Origin: Ancylostoma caninum | Lineage: Eukaryota; Nematoda; Chromadorea; Rhabditida; Ancylostomatidae | Length of the DNA: 64,000 nt | Assembly: GCA_037903475.1 (NCBI GenBank) | Contig: JBAJFG010000184.1 | Span: 310,001 to 374,000 of the forward strand | Reading direction: 5' to 3' | In this document: positions 45,729-56,149 of the stretch, in pieces | Layout of the letters: every line of letters begins with the position of its first letter | Position numbering within the stretch: position 1 is the stretch's first letter | Made by a program: the position numbers and the translations under genes | Notes under the pieces: model-generated | The model's database searches: none | Told to the model about the DNA's origin: nothing | What the model saw: only the letters and a program-made list of their open reading frames with translations

Positions 45729-46660
45729 ATGATAATTGAGTATTCGTGCATAGTGTCTGTTTTTCTCTGCACCCTCTCCAAGCTCTGCGCACTTTCCCGC
45801 CGTCTTCTTCTCTGCGGCGTTTCCTCATTTATCTTCTACCGTGGAACAGACTATATATTTCCTTTGTTAGCGGAGGTTACACTGTATTCATTGGGTTGGT
45901 ATGGTTTGCACTTATAGACATCACCTATGGCTTTTCAGCTTCACATACATTCGAATCATCGCCATAATACAGTTCATCTTTTTCATCGTGCCATTCCCGC
46001 TGAAAATACTCACGAAACATTATCAAAGAGGGCAAACATGGATTGCTACAAATTTCCTTCCAGTAGTGATAGGCCTTTTTCACTTTGCCATCTCGTCATT
46101 ATGTCTCTGCTTTGCGTTCAGGCTGCAATTACTACTTAATTATATTAGGGTAAGTTCATAGAGTTTAAAATGGAGGACTTGACAAATGTGTTCGAGCATT
46201 TCTAGCGATCCAGACGTTGGAATTCGCTGGCTTGGGTGGCTTGGCGAAAGATCTGCTGGATTCTACCTTTTGGTGTTATCCTGAATGTTTCCCTTTGCTT
46301 TGAGTATAATCTTGACTACGATTTTTGTGTCATTGGGTAAGTGTTGAGCTTTGCCATTCAGAAATTATTAGTCACACAATGACAATTGAAACTTTTCTCT
46401 TTTCTCCTAGCTATAATAGAAAGTTCAGAACTTCGACTCTCTTCTTCACTGAAATATTGCAGAAATCGCCCACATGCTATAGGACGTGCAAGACTTTCAG
46501 AGACGGCTCGACAAGATCTCATCAAAATGGAGGTCATTCGCTTCACTCCATCAGTCGTTTATTGGTAGCTTGTTCAATGTTCTGTTTCTCCATGTTTTCA
46601 TTATTTCTGGTATTAGAAGCGCCACTAATTGAGCAAGTGCGGTACGGGACAGTGTTTTGA
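45729..46660 (+). CDS. Candidate four-exon multi-pass membrane protein
   Basis: Exons 45729-45898, 45939-46149, 46206-46336 and 46411-46660 join in consistent phase to 254 codons (253 aa plus TGA). Introns are 40, 56 and 74 bp with GTATGG, GTAAGT and GTAAGT donors and TTTTCAG, ATTTCTAG and TCTCCTAG acceptors. The protein is very hydrophobic, with about five candidate membrane helices: around the first exon (LLLCGVSSFIF), IRIIAIIQFIFFIVPF, LPVVIGLFHFAISSLCLCF, ICWILPFGVILNVSLCF and LLVACSMFCFSMFSLFLVL. This suggests a nematode chemoreceptor-like protein, but I cannot assign a family and the start may be further upstream. Exon 4 is also open in a second frame for ~53 codons. Related relics lie at 49.2-52.1 kb. 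Confidence 0.45.
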
Positions 46661-46696
46661 CAAAGGCGACATGCCGAACTACACGAAAGTAGAACG

Positions 46697-46870
46697 ATCA
46701 TATTAGGTTGGCCAAAAGGTCCTCTCCAAATTTTTTCAAAACTTTCTCTCTAATTTATGTACTGACTGCTTGCTCGTAGCCGGCCACGAGATTGTTATGA
46801 GCTTTATTTGACTGATGTTTCGGTGAGTTCGCCTTCTTCAGAGCTTAAAAGTGTGAATTCGATTGTAATC
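46697..46870 (-). repeat. Possible element terminus with mariner-like end
   Basis: TTAGGTTGGCCAAAAGGTCC at 46704 resembles an irritans-type mariner terminus, but no opposite end was found. The minus-strand sequence continues directly upstream into the Cys-rich frame at 46870-47190, so both may belong to one element. Confidence 0.3.
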
Positions 46871-47190
46871 TATTCGGCCAAACGTCTACGTCTGGAGATA
46901 GAATTACGATCGGTCACATCCGCATCTCCCATGAAGTCAATGGTTGTGGTTTTGTAGCAGTCACGACATTTTTTGGATTCTCTCACTGAAATGAATACAG
47001 GGATATTCCACACCTCCTCATCGATCAACCTATCCCAGAACGGAGGTATGGTCCATAAAGGGACATCACTTTGTTGGAATTGCAGGTAATGACAACCGCA
47101 TCTCTTATGGCATGTACGCTTGAGGTTTGTTTCACAGCAAAAGAGACGGAATGTCTGTGGGTGCCCACTATACAAATTAAATTGTTATTG
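46870..47190 (-). CDS. Unrecognised Cys-rich open frame, 101 codons
   Basis: Runs from TTG at 47175 to a stop at 46870 with no ATG. TTGTATAG just upstream on the minus strand could be an acceptor, making this a terminal exon. The peptide has seven Cys in the pattern FCCETNLKRTCHKRCGCHYL and KKCRDC, then a basic end (SRRRRLAE). The Cys spacing could bind zinc or form disulfides. I cannot name a family. It could be a host exon or part of a mobile element with the end at 46704. Confidence 0.3.
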
Positions 47191-47194
47191 CAGT

Positions 47195-48325
47195 CCCAAA
47201 TGCGAAGATCTCAAACTGCCTAATGATGTTAACACTAGTTTGAGACTGTATGCATGCGGCGTTGAAAAGTTCTTTGTTGGTATTATTTTTGTTGGAGATG
47301 TAAAATTCAAACGGTACTTCTGATACTTCCGGTTTTAAAATGTCTTTGATTTGACCTTAATTGATAGAATGTTTCCACACAGCAGCACTATTCAGGATTG
47401 CAAGATCTTCAAGCCTGTGCCCTGTAGATGGTAATATCCATTGTCAGCTCCAAGTTCGCGCTGAATGCATTAAGGGATTTCGTTCTGTTCTATAAAGAAC
47501 CATCACTGTTACTAGCACACCTCAATGCACAGGAACAGCAGGCATCAGGGATGAGCGGAATGTCCGTATTATCCGTTTTGCCGTTATTCGTAGGTTTTGT
47601 CCTATCCGTTATCCGCACCACAATCCGGGTTTTTGGATAACGGTGCGCATAAGGCCGAAAATAGTAGCTTCATTTCGCGCGTTCTCAACAAAGGATAGCC
47701 TCCATTCCAAGAAGTATTAGTCGAAGTTTTCACGAGGCCCAACGAAAGTTTGTGTTTTGGGCAAGGGTATCACCGAGACTAGGAGGCCTTCACCAACGCC
47801 ACGAAGCTCACAACGACTTGTCTCGAACCTGTCATTCTTCCTTGCCCAACTTTGCTCGGTCTGTTGCAGCAGTGTGCGCTACTAGCAACTTTGTCAAAAA
47901 TTGGATTTTATTGAATTGACTTTGGGGGTTTCTGCTTCTGCTTTTACGACCCCGTGAGCAGCATTGAACATAAAACAGATAAAGCAGACTTGTAACTGCC
48001 CAAAAAGAAATGCCGTTGCTCATGTTTTCAGGGTCGTTTAACAAAGTCAGGCAATAACCTCAAAACCATCACGTACTTGTCAGCAACATTGGTTAGCATT
48101 AAAAATTAATGACGCTGAAATTTGCGACCCTGTAGCTTACCGTTGAGTTGTGCCTCTTCCTCGCAAGGTTCATATCGACTATTCATCGAAATATTGTTTG
48201 AGAACCAACACGTTCGTAACAGTCAGTGATTACTAGAAGGCTCTTGTGAACTCTGCAAAAGTTAGATGAGACATCGCACTAGCGCCAACAAATGAACACG
48301 TGGATGGATGACTTATATGTACTGG
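47195..48325. other. No supported gene; orphan hAT-like terminus
   Basis: CAGGGATGAGCGGAATG at 47546 resembles a hAT terminus and is followed by repeated TCCGTTATCCG-type motifs to ~47640, typical of subterminal repeats. No partner end or target duplication was found. Confidence 0.4.
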
Positions 48326-48329
48326 AGAC

Positions 48330-48765
48330 AATGTTCCACCTGTTCTGCCCCAAAATCTCAAAATCAAAAACTTTTCTGAAATTTCCCAGAAAGACCTACA
48401 TAAGAGGCTTGCTTGACATGCTGATCACGAATGTCTCATTCAGTGCCGCAACCCCATTTGAGCAGAGATACGTTAGGGTTACGGCAAGTTCAGTCCATAT
48501 GAGAAGCTCGAATTGCTTTTGTCTTGCGAAATCGATGTGATATTCGTAATGCCAAATAACCCCCGTAGACAAAAACTCAGATGATTCCGCGAGATGCCTT
48601 ACTTACCTCAACCTTGTCGTAACCCTACCGAAACTGGGTTACAGTACAGAATGAGTGCGTTGTTCTTGATCAGCATGTTAAATAACCGTCCTAGACGGAG
48701 TTTCAGAGAAAATTTTGATTCTGAGATTTTGGAGTAGAACAAGTGGAATACTGCCGTATTCGGAT
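48330..48765. repeat. Foldback repeat with ~150-bp arms
   Basis: 48330-48480 matches the reverse complement of 48600-48760 at about 75% (CCAAAATCTCA-AATCAAAA, ACATGCTGATCA, GTAACCC/GTTAGGGTTACG). Motifs such as GACATGCTGA-CACGAA link it to the tandem repeats at 20165-20690. Confidence 0.75.
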
Positions 48766-48921
48766 AACAGAGTGGATAAACAGCAGTGGGAATGGGTATA
48801 TACCCGCTGTGTTTCCCTCCCACGGTCAAATGTATTGGATACGGCTCCTGTTTTCCGCGATGACCGAATCCTTGAAGGATTGATGAGTCAAGCGCTCTCA
48901 GCAGACATTTTCCATTTCCAG

Positions 48922-49407
48922 GTTGGCTGTATTCTGTTGCGTATGTTTCATCGTCTCCGAACGATGTCTACTTCCACAGCTCGGATCCCCGTATGCTGCG
49001 AAACATACTCCGCTTTTTGCAAATCTTCGTCCCCTTTTATTGGCTTTGATGGTGTCTCAGTCGATTGTGCACCAGCCATATACTTTTTGCGCTGTGCAAA
49101 CCTGCAAAATTGACGAGGCTTCCAAGGTATGTAAGCAGAAATGCGCTGATATAACTATAATATGAAGAATATGATGAGGAACATTCATTGTCACAGTTGA
49201 TCTTGTATGGTTTATCGTACTCGCTGACGTTTCCGCTAATGATCTTGATGAGCACCACGTTTCGTTCCCATCTCTTCCACATACTTACGGATTATGTCCA
49301 TGCGTAAGTGCTTCAATCACTAATCATGGTGCCGTAGTGTTCTTCCACAGGGCTATTTGTGCGTGCTTCACAATTGTGATATGTTTTCACTCTTACCTGA
49401 AGCCCCA
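48922..49407 (+). pseudogene. Membrane-protein gene relic, exon-like pieces
   Basis: Piece 1 (48922-49127) lies between CATTTCCAG and GTATGTAAG and is open in one frame (ends VQTCKIDEASK). Piece 2 (49168-49313) reads LILYGLSYSLTFPLMILM, a strong membrane helix, and ends at GTAAGTG in phase 2. Piece 3 starts after TTCTTCCACAG at 49351 in matching phase and reads ICACFTIVICFHSYLKP before a hAT-like MITE interrupts it at 49408. Pieces 2 and 3 join cleanly across a 37-bp intron; piece 1 does not join piece 2 in phase. Probably a decayed relative of the gene at 45.7 kb or of another nematode receptor. Confidence 0.4.
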
Positions 49408-49556
49408 GTGGCGAACGCAGAAATTCAAAACCAAGGGCAGGGGCATGAGGAAAAAACTGGGGTATCCGCCGCTTTCGGGATCCGCATTGGGAGATAGAAC
49501 AAATTAAAGTGTCAATTTCAACACTAAATAATTAAAAATAAATACTAATATAGCTT
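49408..49556. mobile_element. Truncated hAT-like MITE
   Basis: CAGTGGCGAACGCAGAAA start and GGGCAGGGGCATGAGGAAAA-type interior align with 1761-1994. The right terminus is lost. Confidence 0.75.
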
Positions 49557-49564
49557 GTTCCAAA

Positions 49565-49703
49565 CGCGACAATATGTACTTGAGTCACCGTGCGGTTATT
49601 CTCTCTATCTACCATTACTCTCCAATTGCTGCACACTTTCCGGTGTTCTCTTTCTCCGTGCCGTCTTCGCAACTATTGCCGATGGTGGAACGCACTGTGT
49701 ATA
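49565..49703 (+). pseudogene. Fragment similar to exon 1 of the 45.7-kb gene
   Basis: At DNA level it matches ~45728-45862 at about 65-70%. In the matching frame it reads CTLSGVLFLRAVFATI against CALSRRLLLCGVSSFI. The match ends at the mariner insertion at 49707. Confidence 0.45.
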
Positions 49704-50119
49704 TTAGGTACGCACAAAAGTTTCGAGGCAGTCGTTGGTAGTTCACTGTTTAACATCGTTTGGCTCCTTGTCGTTGCGATATCCTGCAACAGTTTTCTTG
49801 TATGCTAGTAGCGCGAAACGTCTGCTAGTCAACCCACTTTTGGCTCGGATCTTTTTTACAGCGCTGCTATGTTCAAAATTAATGCTAAATGCACCTGTGC
49901 AAGTTTGCTTATTGAATTCGAGTACGTACGATCAACAAGAGAAGCGATAAGTAGCATCAATAACGCGTTCGTGTAGCGTGTCATCCCCAAAATTCCAGGA
50001 GCCCGTGCGCTTTTAAGAATTCCAAAAGGAGATGAGACCTTGGAAAATGCTTTATGATCCAATTCACTCTCCGCGAAAGCGTTTGGAAAGATCAGGATGA
50101 ATCAGACCTATTTCAAAGT

Positions 50120-51270
50120 GAGCTGGACACAACGAACAAATTAGCCAACCGCCATTTGAAGAAATCTGCTAAAATGGGAAGATGACTGCATGGATTTTGC
50201 ATAAGCTGAGCGAACAACACAACATCAGCATCGACACCAGCACTTAGCAGATGTTCGACCCACAGATATTCTATTAGGTTGTCGCATAAGTTTCCGCTGT
50301 TTTGAAATTTTTGGCTAAAAAGTCTCATAAAAAATCAATTAACAGTAGCTAACAACCGAAGTATGCACAACAACAAGTCTCAGGGCATTTGCCGTATTTA
50401 CAGCAAGAGCTCGACTACGCCAGTCCAGAAATCCGTGGACTACGAGGAAAAAATTGAGTTGGGCAGTGCTTGAGGTCAACGACTTTGGTAAATCGGTTCT
50501 CCCACAATAGACATTCCTGTGGTCTGATAACAGGCGCTTTGTTAGAGCCAGATCTGTGCTATATAAGGCGCTACTGAAAATCCCTCCGCCGGTTACAGAG
50601 TTCGACCAACAAAATTAAGGCGCTCTCCACAGTGTGGCAAAATGGTGCGAATTCCACAGAACCCTTGCCGTAAAATAATACCGATTAGGTCCTTAAAGGT
50701 GTCCTTAAATATTCGGTGTTCGCAGTCACAGTGGAAAAAATCTCACTGCAGTTAGCTCCGATTCCAGAGAGGAAAACAGCATAATCAAAATTTTGGGTTA
50801 CCAGGTTTGATGCTTGAGACTGCTCGGCAGTAAAGTGGCGGAGAAAGTATCATGAGAATAAGAATGGCCTCGAGATTACTTCACCCAATTTTGGTTCGCC
50901 TAATGCGAAGTAGTGTTCTACTTACTATCCGGAGAAGGGCTGTTACCAAATTCGCATCCTTGAAGCGTTCACTCCGAATTAATCGCATTTTCAAAACAAG
51001 ACGAAAGAATATGACTCACGCTCCGGAGTGTTCGCGAGATCAAGCGCTTTAAAGGGTATGTGAATATAAGCAAAACCTGATCGGGAATCATTTATTGCAA
51101 GCGTTCGAAAATCCCTACGCAAAACAGCGGAAACTTATGTAACAACCTAATAATAAGCCGTTTCTGAAATGGATTAGAATTGTTTAAAAATTGTGCGATA
51201 GTAAGAGGAGGTCATCCCATCGTCTATATTTCAGCATCCTGCCCAAAACGTAGGCGAGCCACAGCCATAT
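50120..51270 (+). pseudogene. Mariner transposase relic split by the nested mariner
   Basis: Left of the nested element a frame with stops reads LKKSAKMGR and later TPALSRCSTHRYS. Right of it the same frame reads NKPFLKWIRIV and then SKRRSSHRLYFSILPKT. This is the mariner stretch that normally leads through a PFL-x-x-IVTGDEKW motif to an RKR-x-x-WL block. The first catalytic Asp has been lost (the GDEKW position is degenerate). The frame across the insertion is continuous once the nested element and one TA are discounted. Confidence 0.8.
50277..51147. mobile_element. Nested mariner element (irritans-like ends), 871 bp
   Basis: Ends GGTTGTCGCATAAGTTTCCG and (reverse-complemented) GGTTGTTACATAAGTTTCCG, continuing to CTGTTTTG, ~29 bp with three mismatches. 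TA duplicated at 50275-50276 and 51148-51149. No convincing transposase frame is visible. Shorter than a full mariner. Confidence 0.9.
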
Positions 51271-51519
51271 TCTTCAAAAATTCACTTGACTTTTTTTTTG
51301 GGCAGCAGCTTGGATCATCCGAACGCTTTTTTTTTTCAAGACGGATGCGCGATAACCATGAAGTACTACGCTGAAGAAATCAAGAGAAAATACTCAAATA
51401 TATGACCAACACAGATGAATTTACGTGGTCGTCTGCTGCTGCGGCACAACGGATAATAACACATTGCAGTGCCAACAGTGTAAAAAAATTGACCGTTTGG
51501 GCATCGAAAACCTACAGGG

Positions 51520-51640
51520 AACTCCAAACGGACGCAAATAGGGGCGGGACCGCGGCGCTGCACTCTTTGGCAGAGGAACGGGCGCTATGCATGCTGGCTG
51601 GCTTTGGTTTCTTTGCTTCTGCTACAGACTTTCTTCGCAA
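51520..51640. repeat. Possible degenerate M1 MITE fragment
   Basis: AGGGAACTCCAAACGGACGC and a GCATGCTGGCTGGCT-like block resemble the left half of 22404-22599. No inverted right half. Confidence 0.25.
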
Positions 51641-51754
51641 CAGTTCACTATGCCAATGCTTTTCATTTTGAGAAGAATTGTTGACGTTGAGTTGAGTTAC
51701 GGTGTTTTAAAAAATTAGGTACAACTGCCCAGAACTTTTGCACGCACCTAATAT

Positions 51755-52335
51755 GTAGTAAACAATTGGGAATTGCATATCAAAATTTTTTGGATATTTT
51801 GTAGAGTACATATTTTTGGAAAATTCTCCTCTTCTGTGCGTTCGCCACTCTTCTTATCCTTACAAAAGTCGCTTCCATCCAAACTCGTCCTTCATACGTC
51901 AGAACTCTCCGGATTACGAAAAACAACAGCGGAATACACATTTATCAACTCTTTCTCATATTTCTTTTGCGAAATTCTTTCCAATACCATCTCAAAGTAG
52001 CTTTAGGCTAATTTTATTTGAGCCTTCCCTGAACCCTCTTGAAATGTCCATTAAAGAGACCAAATTAATCCATGATATTGACTAGTCTCCTTAGTGATAT
52101 ATCGCGTATCTAAGGATTCGTGACCTCACCATATTAGAAATAGGTTTGACAACGCACGGCTACGAAGACGAAGCGAAATCGTAACAGAAGCAATATTTCT
52201 GACTGGAAGCACGAAAGTGAAATTGAGCTATCTTAGAATTCCAGCAGCTTTATGCAGATAATAGCGAGAAGAAAAAACTACGAGCATGAAAGATCTCTCA
52301 AGCTCCGGTGACTAGATAAGGCAGACGCAAGAGAT
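51755..52335 (+). other. Possible receptor-like fragment, otherwise unrecognised
   Basis: One frame at 51828-52010 reads LLFCAFATLLILTKVAS and later IHIYQLFLIFLLRNSF, the layout of a membrane helix, a basic loop and another helix as in nematode 7TM receptors. No splice sites or start were found to support a model. It may be the continuation of the relic interrupted by the mariner pair. Confidence 0.3.
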
Positions 52336-52906
52336 TCTGTCGAGTCATCACCTTGATTGGCTTCTTTTGATCTTCGGGTATAGCGAGCGGACGCCACTAG
52401 TCCTTCCATTTGTCCCTGGGGTAAGAGCTCCGCATTCCATCTTCAAGCAAGGGGAACCGCTGTGTTGAAGAGGTGGGCACGGAGCTTAGTTTCCTTCGTC
52501 TTTTCCACTATGTCCTTGATGCTTTTATAAGCTCCCCAAACCGCTCCCTCCTGCCGAGCTATAGAGCGAGTTCAATCATCATGTTGACTAGCCGACCTAG
52601 ATATACATATGTACGTGGCTGGTGCATTCCGATATGGTCTTTCCGTTGGGCGAGAGTGAGGCATCCGGGACCCATCCGTTCTTCGTGAACTTCGTGAACG
52701 TTCTTCGTGAACTTCGTCAGATTCAGTTGGAGACCAACCTTTCCACACGCGTCGTCGAAGTCGGGCAACATCTATTCCACTTCGCTGATAACTGGTGTAA
52801 TAAAGACGATGTCGTCAGCGAAGCGAAGATGGTTAAGTCGCCATCAACTTGCACTACCATGCTATCCCATTCCAGTTTCGCATGAGATCTTCGAGAGTGG
52901 CGCTAA

Positions 52907-53372
52907 CCAGGAAAGGATACTAGTGGGGTCCGACAACTCGTAGTGAAGTGTATGTTGACAAATGCAGTTTTCGATGTTGATCTCAAATCCGTTTTCCTTA
53001 TCTGCTGCGGAACTCTATATGAAGAGTTACGTGGCAAGATTTCGACTTTTTCAGAGATGCCAAAATTTCGCTTCCTGGCTATATTCTGCTAAAAGGTCGT
53101 GGGAACTTATCTGGATCTATAACAGTTTTAGAAGCATGAAGCAGTTACAATTAGTTGACAAGTTTGAGATGGTTTTCGCGCACATTTCCAGCGGAATATA
53201 ACTCGAAAATTGGATTTTGCCGGCCGAGACTAGCCGATATTATGCTACGTAACTCTTCTCAGAAAGCTCTGCAGCAGATAAAGATAACAGAGAGGGATCA
53301 GCATAAAAAACTGCATATGACAGTGTACATTTCGTTATGTGATTTCGGACCCCTCCTAGTATCCTTCCCTGG
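52907..53372. mobile_element. MITE, 466 bp, TAA target duplication
   Basis: Ends CCAGGAAAGGATACTAG and (reverse-complemented) CCAGGGAAGGATACTAG, continuing as GGGGTCCGA on both sides, ~27 bp. TAA flanks both ends. RTE copy 1 shows the uninterrupted target; removing the element plus one TAA gives a segment of the same length. A 3-bp TAA duplication fits PIF/Harbinger-type elements. Confidence 0.92.
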
Positions 53373-54278
53373 TAAGTAGGTTCAGTGACACGATATCGCC
53401 TTGCCGAACCCCTCTCTTGACGTCGATGGTGAAGCCGTTATAGAAAGGAGAAATCCTGGTCATGAAGTTGCTGTAGAGTTCACAAATCCTGAAGTATTGA
53501 GTAGGGACGCCTTGGTTGCACAGAGCTTTCAGGACCGCTTCTGTCTCAACAGAGTAAATGGCTTTCTTCAAATCGATGAATCGATGTTGAACATGAGGCA
53601 GAGGGGCATTTTGTAGCCTCGCGATACTTCGATGAGTCTAGCGACTGTGTGTATGTGGTCGATCGTATTGAATCCTTCCAAAACCCTGCTTGCTCGCACG
53701 GCTGTCCCTCATCTAGTGTCCTTTCGATCCTGTTGAGGATCACTCGCGTGAAAGGCTTGTAGACGACGGACAGTAGACAGATTAGGCGATAATTGCCAAT
53801 GTCTTCTTGTACAGCGAGCAGCAGCCGGATCTCCCTTCTTGTACAGCAGCGCGAACCTGCTGGCCTTCCATTGGATAAGTTAGGTGCCTTGCATTCCGAC
53901 AGGTATCGTGAGAACAGCCCAGTCAAGGAGCTCACAAAAACTGGTGATAGGTTGTTCAGATGTTCTGGTCTAATCCTGTCGTGGCCTGGTGCTTTATCAT
54001 TCCTCATCGACTTGATGGCATGCAGGACTTTGGAGGAGAAAACCGATGGTACGGCATATAACTCGTCTACGATATGACATGGAGGGTGGTGGATGTGGCT
54101 ACTGAATAGATCTGCATAGGGATCGGGATGACCTTCTCCATTACCCGTCTTGACGAAAAAATTATCTGGTTGTCGGAGGGCGGCCAGCTTGGTTCTACGA
54201 TTGGCAAAGTCTCAATGGGTGTTTCCGATGCTTTTCCCTACAGCTGTGTCTTCGGCCATTGCTGCTCGTCGCTCCTTA

Positions 54279-54938
54279 CTCAGACAAACCCTCGCTTGTC
54301 GCGTGCGCCTGTTTGAGGTCTCCGCCAGAAGCGAGCCCTGCTTCCCTTTGCCAGGAGCAGAAGGAAATAGTACATTTTCGAAGACGTAGGTCGGAAAAGT
54401 CGCTCGCTTCTGCCGGAGCAGAATTTCGCTAGGCGCGGAGCAGACAAGGGACGATTTTCGAAGGACGCAGACGACGAAAGACGCTCGCTGGGCGCGTCAG
54501 AGCGCGCGCGACAACATCGCTAGGCGTGCGCGAGAACACGTCTTCACCAGCAAGAAATACGAAGCAACATCTCTGGGAGTCCGCCAGTGAGGGCGGCGGG
54601 CAGATTCGGTTTTTGAGGATGTGAAGGCAATATTTTTTTAACCGCTAGCCTCATCCATTGACGGGGAGGTTGTGTCGGCTTTTTGTAAGGGTGGTCATGC
54701 ACCATCAGCATATTTATGTGATGAGGCCTTGTCGCTCAACGTTGAACACCTGGCCATCATCCGGTATTGACCAATTGTGACACCGCCGCTGGGCGCGCGC
54801 GCCGATCTCGCTAGGCGCGCGCACCGATCTCGCAAAGTGCGCGCTACAAGTTCGCTGGGGGTGCGCGCCTATCTCGCTTCTGCCGGGACCTTACCTACGC
54901 GGCCAGCGACGCGCGCGCCCAGCGAGGATTTGTCTGAG
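54279..54938. mobile_element. GC-rich MITE, 660 bp, TA target duplication
   Basis: Ends CTCAGACAAACCCTCGCT and (reverse-complemented) CTCAGACAAATCCTCGCT, flanked by TA. Removing it and one TA restores exact length alignment with RTE copy 1. The interior is strikingly GC-rich, with repeated TCGCTAGGCGCG and GCGCGCGCC motifs, unlike its surroundings. Confidence 0.92.
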
Positions 54939-56149
54939 TAAGGTCTTCTTTTGTCGCTTCTCTGCACCGTTTTGCGAGCTCGGACGCTAGCTGCTAGTTG
55001 CCTGCGACACTCACGGCTCCACGCCGGCGTATCAGCTGGTGGGTTTCGTAGGACAATCGTATCTTGGTGGCTCTTAAATCACTAACTTTTTTTGCTGTCG
55101 CGAAGATACTGAGCAAGCCGATCGTACTCTTCGTCGATGCTGTCGACAACGGCATCTTCCCAAAAGCCGGCTAACGAAGTGAACAAGCCGCAATTCACGA
55201 CGGGTTCGAGATTCCACTAATTGAATTTGGCTGTTCTCTCTGTTTTGCGCGAGAAGAGGAATATTGAGCGAAGGGGGGGGGGGGGTTATGGTTTGGTCGA
55301 ATGGTTTGGTCCGGTGTAGAACTTTAATACCCTGATTTTTCTGGCCGGCATCATCAGATCCTTGTTGAAGCCTCCAATGCAAGTGTGTGTGTAGATGCAG
55401 ACCGCTGTCATAGTCCTTCTATAATAGTTTTAAACAGTCTAGATAACCCTTCGGACCTCGTACTCACTGGCGCTGCCATACCATTTACCATTCGGAGACC
55501 AATGACTTTTCCGATGATTACTCTTTATTATTTCTCCGTGTTGCTCGAAAAATGAAGCCCAGAGGCAATACCTTACTGCTATCTATTTCTCCGTTGGGGC
55601 TAGGTAGAGTCAACTCCTCGTCGAGCATTCAGCCGGGCTTCCCATGAGTGGACGTCAGAGCTTATTTGTTAGAGGTGACTCCGAACCACTTCCTTGTACA
55701 TCCCAGTCACTCGAATGCAGGGCTTTTGGTTGGATAGATGTGCTGCATACAATCTGCGAACATGCGCTGACAGAAGCTGTGGGTCATTCCGATACTGCAG
55801 AGACAGGAAGTCCATCCTTCAAATCAATCCGCGCCTCAGGGCAGGCAGAAGGTCACGTTTGGTGCGCGATTAACCTCCTTCCGCCACCTTGGGACGCGCC
55901 GCGCAGTTTCGCGAATAATCGGCTGGGATCCCTCTAATGAGAGCGATCCATTGCTGTCAATGCCTCTGCGATCCTTTTGGGCTATACCTAAAAAATGGTA
56001 TATACCGGAAAGAACGATAGCTGGCAATAGCTCGCTGCTATGAACCCGTGTGTCAATACCCCGTGAAATTGTAACCCCACCCCGAGAAGGATCACAGAGA
56101 TTTACAGGCGTTGAAATTGCGTGTATTATAATTATCTTTCATTGCTGAA

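Larger units (their letters stand above)
49707..51748 (+). mobile_element. Mariner element (outer), interrupted by a second mariner
   Basis: Ends GGTACGCACAAAAGTTTCGA and (reverse-complemented) GGTGCGTGCAAAAGTTCTGG, with TA at 49705-49706 and 51749-51750. Subtracting the nested element and its extra TA leaves 1,169 bp, close to full mariner length. Transposase relics run through it on the plus strand. Confidence 0.9.
52340..55945 (-). mobile_element. RTE retrotransposon copy 2 (family R1), split by two MITEs
   Basis: Aligns end to end with copy 1 (42130-45470) apart from an internal ~290-bp deletion near its 3' end and two insertions at 52907-53372 and 54279-54938. RT pieces visible on the minus strand include KAPGHDRIRPEHLNNLSPVF, QEDIGNYRLICLLSVVYKPF and NRIERTLDEGQPCEQAG. 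The catalytic and endonuclease regions are heavily eroded. The 5' leader (55945-55600) is recognisable. Confidence 0.92.
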
